A stretch of DNA of 64,000 nucleotides, from assembly GCA_964606665.1 (NCBI GenBank), contig CAZSHS010000003.1:62001-126000 (forward strand), written 5' to 3'. The translations under genes and the position numbers were made by a program. Origin of the DNA: Aved-18 sp964606665. GTDB taxonomy: Bacteria > Cyanobacteriota > Vampirovibrionia > Obscuribacterales > Obscuribacteraceae. Shown here one piece after another: positions 60,227 to 64,000 of this stretch. Under the pieces are notes generated by a model. The model was given only the letters and a program-made list of their open reading frames with translations, did not search any database and was not told the DNA's origin. Numbering within the stretch: position 1 is the stretch's first letter; each line of letters opens with the position of its first letter.

Positions 60227-61113
60227 AATCAAAAATCAAATTCTCTCTCTGCATGTCTTTGGCAGCAGGTCTTTTCTGTTTGCATGCGTACGCGCTTGAA
60301 AAGAAAATAGAATGGACCTTTGTCCAGAACGAAAATGCAAAAATATTTTTGCAAGGACATCGCCAGAATAGTTGCGGATATGGAGCACTGCTGAATAATC
60401 TTTCCTTTGGCAGTGATGAAGTCAAAAAAGTCTTAGACACTATCGAAGGGAAAACGGACGACGACAAATTAAGCAATCTGGCAAATCGCTTTGATTCTAA
60501 AAAATCGGTGCAGTATCCAGATGGTGGTAGAATGCGTGACAATGGAATTTCTGCTTTAGATCTGCTTCAGGATAGCCATGAATTGAGAGAAGGTAAAGTA
60601 TCGAGTCTGCTCAGTGGGGAGTGTCTCGTGCGCAAAGCTGATGAAAGTCGGGCGGAGATGGGAGAGCGCATTCATCGATTGTTATTGAATTCGGTTTCGA
60701 AAAATGAACCGCCAATTTTGCTCATACGGTCTGAAACTGCCCATTTTAAGCCTCGACGCTATCAATCGGCAGTTGCGTTGATTGGAATGAAGAATGTATA
60801 TAAGAAATCATCGCGATGGGATGCCGAAAAGGGGCATTTCATCACGGTTATTGGAGTCCCAAATAAAGTGAATGAAGATGGAAGTTTCTGTGTCGATTAT
60901 ATCGATTCTGCAATCGGTAAAAGACGACAGCTTTTTGTTTATCCGGAGAATCGCGGATTCTTAGCTCCAGTAGGGGTTGATAAAAATACTAAGTGGTTGG
61001 ACGACTTTCCTTATTTAGTGGTGGCGTCTCCATCTTTAGGTCTTGATACTGAAAAAGAAAAATGGAACGAGCGAACAATTTTGTTTCTTGATTATGCGCT
61101 TTGTGGAAAATAA
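60187..61113 (+). CDS. Secreted protein, putative papain-like cysteine peptidase fold
   Basis: 308 residues. A hydrophobic signal-like segment (SLCMSLAAGLFCLHAYA, about 20-36) is followed by GHRQNSCGYGALLNNL, which places a Cys (C63) after Gln-Asn-Ser in the manner of C39/papain-like enzymes; EKGHFITVIGVPN supplies a His and CVDYIDSAIGKRRQ an Asp. The order Q..C, H, D is consistent with a cysteine peptidase, but the family is not recognised. The TTG start at 60187 is uncertain and overlaps the upstream gene by 40 bases. Confidence 0.6.
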   Translation: MQRRIQGVAAIFLESKIKFSLCMSLAAGLFCLHAYALEKKIEWTFVQNENAKIFLQGHRQNSCGYGALLNNLSFGSDEVKKVLDTIEGKTDDDKLSNLANRFDSKKSVQYPDGGRMRDNGISALDLLQDSHELREGKVSSLLSGECLVRKADESRAEMGERIHRLLLNSVSKNEPPILLIRSETAHFKPRRYQSAVALIGMKNVYKKSSRWDAEKGHFITVIGVPNKVNEDGSFCVDYIDSAIGKRRQLFVYPENRGFLAPVGVDKNTKWLDDFPYLVVASPSLGLDTEKEKWNERTILFLDYALCGK

Positions 61114-61114
61114 A

Positions 61115-61798
61115 TTATAAGCGTTTGCTTCCTTCTCGAACGCTCAATGGAGCTAGTTCATTCTTGTTTTGAGCAATGAATTGCTTGACCGATTTGGGAT
61201 TGGTATAACTATATTCGCGAAGTGCCCACCCGATAGCTTTTGCAATGAAAAATTCGCGTTCGTGCATTCGTTTTTGGATATATTTATAAAGCATAGTTTC
61301 GTCTGTGTGAGACTTGTGTTTGTTCTGGCTCAAAATGGCAGTGCGACGAATCCACATATCATCGTCGTTTATCCACTTATCCAGTTTGCTTTTAACTGCT
61401 TTTCTTTCGTGCAGAAGAGTCTCGCCCACTAAGTGCACCGCAATAGTGTCAACGAAATCCCACCAGGCACCATCGCGAATCAACTCTTCGTACAGGTCCA
61501 GACTGTCCTTTATGATGTATTGTTTGTTTGCAAGCGCATATTCAAGAGCTGTATATTTTTCTTCGCGGTGTGGAAGTGCCCACAAAGCTCGAACATAGTT
61601 TCTATATTCGTCGATATTTTCTGCTGCAAAATCCTTTTTGATGGACTTGTAAATTGGCAATCTATCAGGTTTTTGCACACCATAAAATGGCATAGACGTT
61701 TTCATGTAGGCTGCCATTTCGACAGACTTTTGTTTATTAGCCAGTTTCTTATAACTGGACTGAACAAATTTGATCAAATTTTCTTGTTTTGATTTCAT
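61115..61798 (-). CDS. DNA alkylation repair protein, AlkD-like
   Basis: 227 residues. HEAT-like helical repeats of the AlkC/AlkD glycosylase family: MPFYGVQKPDRLPIYKSIKK, the conserved WWDFVDTIAVHLVG, MWIRRTAILSQNKHKSHTDE and FFIAKAIGWALREYSYTNPK. AlkD removes bulky or positively charged alkylated bases. Its ATG overlaps the stop of the DUF4239 gene by 4 bases. With MGMT and AlkA, it is the third alkylation-repair gene in the window, but they are not clustered. Confidence 0.9.
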   Translation of the reverse strand: MKSKQENLIKFVQSSYKKLANKQKSVEMAAYMKTSMPFYGVQKPDRLPIYKSIKKDFAAENIDEYRNYVRALWALPHREEKYTALEYALANKQYIIKDSLDLYEELIRDGAWWDFVDTIAVHLVGETLLHERKAVKSKLDKWINDDDMWIRRTAILSQNKHKSHTDETMLYKYIQKRMHEREFFIAKAIGWALREYSYTNPKSVKQFIAQNKNELAPLSVREGSKRL

Positions 61799-62595
61799 TT
61801 GCTCCAGTCCACTTCTTGGTGAGCGTCTAGCTGTTTTACTTTCTCGTATATTTTGAGATTGAGTTTGAAGGCGTCAGGTCTTACAGCCATATCGCCAGTG
61901 AACGGACTACCGAATATAAATACTAAAAGCATGTTCAATGCCAGCGTCAAAGCTACGAGTGTAGTCATTATAATCTGAGCTTTTACGCTTTCTACGCCAA
62001 AAAAGTAAGTGAAAAGCACAGTGAATAATCCACCGATTATGAGCACCACCCATAATATCGGCTGTACTCCCATCTTTGCACTAACGAGCCGCGTACGCCT
62101 GCTTTCGGCTGTACGGCACATTTCTGAAATGATTTGCGCTTGGGCATTCTTTTGCAGTTCGGTTTTGGGTTCAACTGACAAAATTCTGTTCCATAAAGAA
62201 TAGGCTGATTGAAATGCTTTCGGACTGAATTTTCCTTGTTGCATTGCCGGCCATTCTTCATCTACAACGGCTAAAACAAGATTGTGACTTAGTTCGCGAA
62301 TCTCGTCTCTATCTTTTTCTTCGAAGACTTTTGAACACAAATAAATGTTGGCTATTCCATTGGCTTCTTGTTCTACCAAAACTCTAAGATCTTGAACGTG
62401 TTGCATGGTATCAACAACAACAAATCCAAGTAATACCGCATAGAGTGTTCCGATAATCGAAAGCAGATATCCAGCAACTTCGTGATATTCTCTCAGTTTG
62501 GACACTCCCACTTTTCTGCGCACATAGAGCATGCCTAGCACCGCCGATACAGTGGTGATTATGACGAAAATAAATCCTACGATGAAAGAAGTCAT
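61795..62595 (-). CDS. DUF4239 (bestrophin-like) membrane protein
   Basis: 266 residues. Membrane segments at about 5-22, 42-62, 180-200 and 212-235. SIIGTLYAVLLGFVVVDTMQ followed by EQEANGIANIYLCSKVF is the DUF4239 hallmark (YAVLLGF..V..W/M, E..A...L). A distant relation to bestrophin ion channels has been proposed for this family; the function is not established. Coupled by 4-base overlaps with DUF167 upstream and AlkD downstream. Confidence 0.85.
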   Translation of the reverse strand: MTSFIVGFIFVIITTVSAVLGMLYVRRKVGVSKLREYHEVAGYLLSIIGTLYAVLLGFVVVDTMQHVQDLRVLVEQEANGIANIYLCSKVFEEKDRDEIRELSHNLVLAVVDEEWPAMQQGKFSPKAFQSAYSLWNRILSVEPKTELQKNAQAQIISEMCRTAESRRTRLVSAKMGVQPILWVVLIIGGLFTVLFTYFFGVESVKAQIIMTTLVALTLALNMLLVFIFGSPFTGDMAVRPDAFKLNLKIYEKVKQLDAHQEVDWSK

Positions 62596-62978
62596 TTGAT
62601 TTCCTCTATTAATGCTTGGAGTTTGTTTTTGATTTCAACTGGATTGCCATTGATCTGGATGATTTTTCGTCGGCTCGTTGTTCCTTGAATCAGTTTAAAT
62701 GCCGAAAGACGAAGTGAAAGCAAATTTGAAAGACATTTTAAAACTGCTTCGTTCGCTGCGCCATCAACTGGACGTTGGCGCACCTTTAAAACTGGAATTC
62801 CGTCTTGCATTTTGCAAAATCCCTCTTGCTTGGAGCCGGGTGAAACAATAATTTCTAGAGTCAAGCCCTGGGAGCCGAGCTTTGTCGCTCTGTTTTGCCA
62901 ATGTTCGATTTCAGGTTCTCTGGACTGGTTCAAATTCTTCCCCTGGTTTTTGCAAAAGCAGTGCTTTGGCGCTTGCAT
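62592..62978 (-). CDS. DUF167 / YggU family protein
   Basis: 128 residues if the upstream start is used; the family core begins near GLTLEIIVSPGSKQEGFCKM and ends at KIIQINGNPVE, about 75-90 residues, so translation may start at a TTG in that region. The conserved VRQRPVDGAANEAVLKCLSN and TTSRRKIIQI motifs are present. Function unknown in the family. The long form overlaps the upstream MFS gene by 68 bases. Confidence 0.85.
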   Translation of the reverse strand: MQAPKHCFCKNQGKNLNQSREPEIEHWQNRATKLGSQGLTLEIIVSPGSKQEGFCKMQDGIPVLKVRQRPVDGAANEAVLKCLSNLLSLRLSAFKLIQGTTSRRKIIQINGNPVEIKNKLQALIEEIK

Positions 62979-64000
62979 CAGCGTTTATAGCCAATTTACG
63001 TGAAATTATAAACGAAACGAGCATCATGGCGGAGCAGCCTGACAAGAGTCCGATGCCTGCGTGGAGACCGAATTTGTCGATGAAATTTCCGGTCAAATAA
63101 GGGAAAAATGCACCGCCTACAGCACCAGCCGATATAACCACAGATGATACCAGTGCGGCACTGGAAGAAAATCTGCTGTTTGCCGAACCTAGTGTGTTTG
63201 GAAAGATTGGACCAAAGGCGAATCCAAGCAAACAACAAAGCGCCATCGAGCCCATGCCGAGATTGGGAATGGTCAAAAGAGATAGAAGAGAGCATAGCAC
63301 CAAAGTAATTGCTACAAAAGTAATCTTGTGTGGAGCGAATTTTAAATTCAAGCGATGACCAAGCGCTCTTCCGATGCAGAGCCCGACCCATAACAAAGTG
63401 ACTGAATAAAGACCTTGCTCGTAACTCAGTTTTACTGCTTTTTGCAGATACACATTAAGCCAGGTCCATGAGCCATTTTCGACCCCGACATAAAACATGA
63501 TAATTAAAGCATAAGTCCAGATTTCAGGCGACTTGAATATGGCCGAACTGGGTGGTGGTGGTGCTTCGGAAATATCGACTGTTTCAGGCTTTTTCGTTTG
63601 CGTGATGATTATTGCTAAAACGGCCGAATACACGGCTGCAAACGTGTAGGCGAGTCTATATGACCAGGCGCTTGCGTGTGACAAACCGGCTACGGAAGGA
63701 CCTGCAAGTGCTCCCAGTCCAAAAAACAAATTGAGCGCATTAAGGGCCGCGTGCGGATTTTTCTTTTCGGTTTCTAAAGTGACTACTGTGCTTGCAATGG
63801 AGTTGAGACCGCCTCCTAGCCCAAACAAAAATGAGCCTATCCAAAGAATTGCAAGTCCATTACCCGCGCTCACTGTAATGGCGCCAAGCATAATGCAAAT
63901 GGCAGAGCAAAAAAGAGTCCATTTGCTGCCAAGAATGTCGATGAATTTTTTTCCCGACATATTGGTCAACATATTGCCAACACTAGATGCTGCTACCATC
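62911..64000 (-). CDS. MFS transporter, 5' end cut by window edge
   Basis: 362 residues visible, open to the right edge. The visible start corresponds to helix 2 of an MFS protein (ASSVGNMLTNMSGKKFIDIL), so helix 1 lies outside. About eleven helices remain, with FLFGLGGGLNSIASTVVTLE and FFGLGALAGPSVAGL, a pattern like the fucose/glucose:proton symporter (FHS) group. Possible sugar transporter; substrate unknown. It heads a leftward chain with DUF167, DUF4239 and AlkD. Confidence 0.85.
   Translation of the reverse strand, partial: MVAASSVGNMLTNMSGKKFIDILGSKWTLFCSAICIMLGAITVSAGNGLAILWIGSFLFGLGGGLNSIASTVVTLETEKKNPHAALNALNLFFGLGALAGPSVAGLSHASAWSYRLAYTFAAVYSAVLAIIITQTKKPETVDISEAPPPPSSAIFKSPEIWTYALIIMFYVGVENGSWTWLNVYLQKAVKLSYEQGLYSVTLLWVGLCIGRALGHRLNLKFAPHKITFVAITLVLCSLLSLLTIPNLGMGSMALCCLLGFAFGPIFPNTLGSANSRFSSSAALVSSVVISAGAVGGAFFPYLTGNFIDKFGLHAGIGLLSGCSAMMLVSFIISRKLAINADASAKALLLQKPGEEFEPVQRT

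Overview
The window reads as bacterial chromosome of moderate GC with dense, mostly short-spaced genes on both strands. No 16S rRNA or complete set of phylogenetic markers is present, so taxonomy is inference only. The mix of yggS-sepF, accD-accA, ObgE, GroES-GroEL, PheS-PheT, Roadblock/LC7 proteins, many TPR proteins, a P450 and a zinc-ribbon Ser/Thr kinase would fit the Melainabacteria/Vampirovibrionia (for example Obscuribacterales-like) lineage next to Cyanobacteria. Three runs of ten N show a draft scaffold. Two of the three junctions carry duplicated contig ends and foreign or spurious tails that break genes which are probably intact in the cell.

Layout. 0-9 kb: a Roadblock/LC7 protein, uppS, a YqeG phosphatase, a secreted TPR protein, then a leftward run (LRR protein, MGMT, secreted protein, proline dehydrogenase, alpha/beta hydrolase). 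9.2-14.8 kb: tRNA-Lys and a rightward pyrimidine-degradation operon (aminotransferase, beta-ureidopropionase, PreT, PreA). 14.9-16 kb: a transposase-derived zinc-ribbon/winged-helix gene. 16-22.8 kb: a leftward membrane/TPR operon with two related large membrane proteins. 22.8-29.5 kb: GH1 glycosidase, DsbD, and a 1089-residue Roadblock protein with a repeated acidic motif. 29.6-40.8 kb: housekeeping genes (pheT, pheS, Nudix, obgE, PC4-like, M23 peptidase, sepF, yggS, rsmE, accD, accA). 40.8-50.4 kb: Ser/Thr kinase, MFS pump, nucleotidyltransferase, HIT protein, GAF-GGDEF cyclase, groES-groEL. 50.5-64 kb: RlpA-like and lytic-transglycosylase-like proteins without signal peptides, P450, SagB-like nitroreductase, AlkA, isochorismatase, a putative secreted cysteine peptidase, AlkD, DUF4239, DUF167 and a truncated MFS gene.

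The most unusual signal is an interspersed palindrome of about 28 bp (half-site AAACCATATCCGTT followed by its exact reverse complement). I find eight copies. Four lie between genes near 3' ends, one lies in the presumed leader of the pyrimidine operon, and three lie inside protein-coding genes without breaking the frame. Two coding copies are read in the same frame as the peptide KTISVNGYGL. The third, in the MGMT gene, is read in the frame whose consensus contains TAA, and it differs from the consensus core by exactly the base that removes that stop. Other copies show paired changes on both arms. Two copies closely flank the transposase-derived gene at 14.9-16 kb. This suggests a selfish or structural palindromic element comparable to Rickettsia palindromic elements or REP/RAYT systems, possibly linked to a novel transposase-derived protein. 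The link to the flanking gene is inference.
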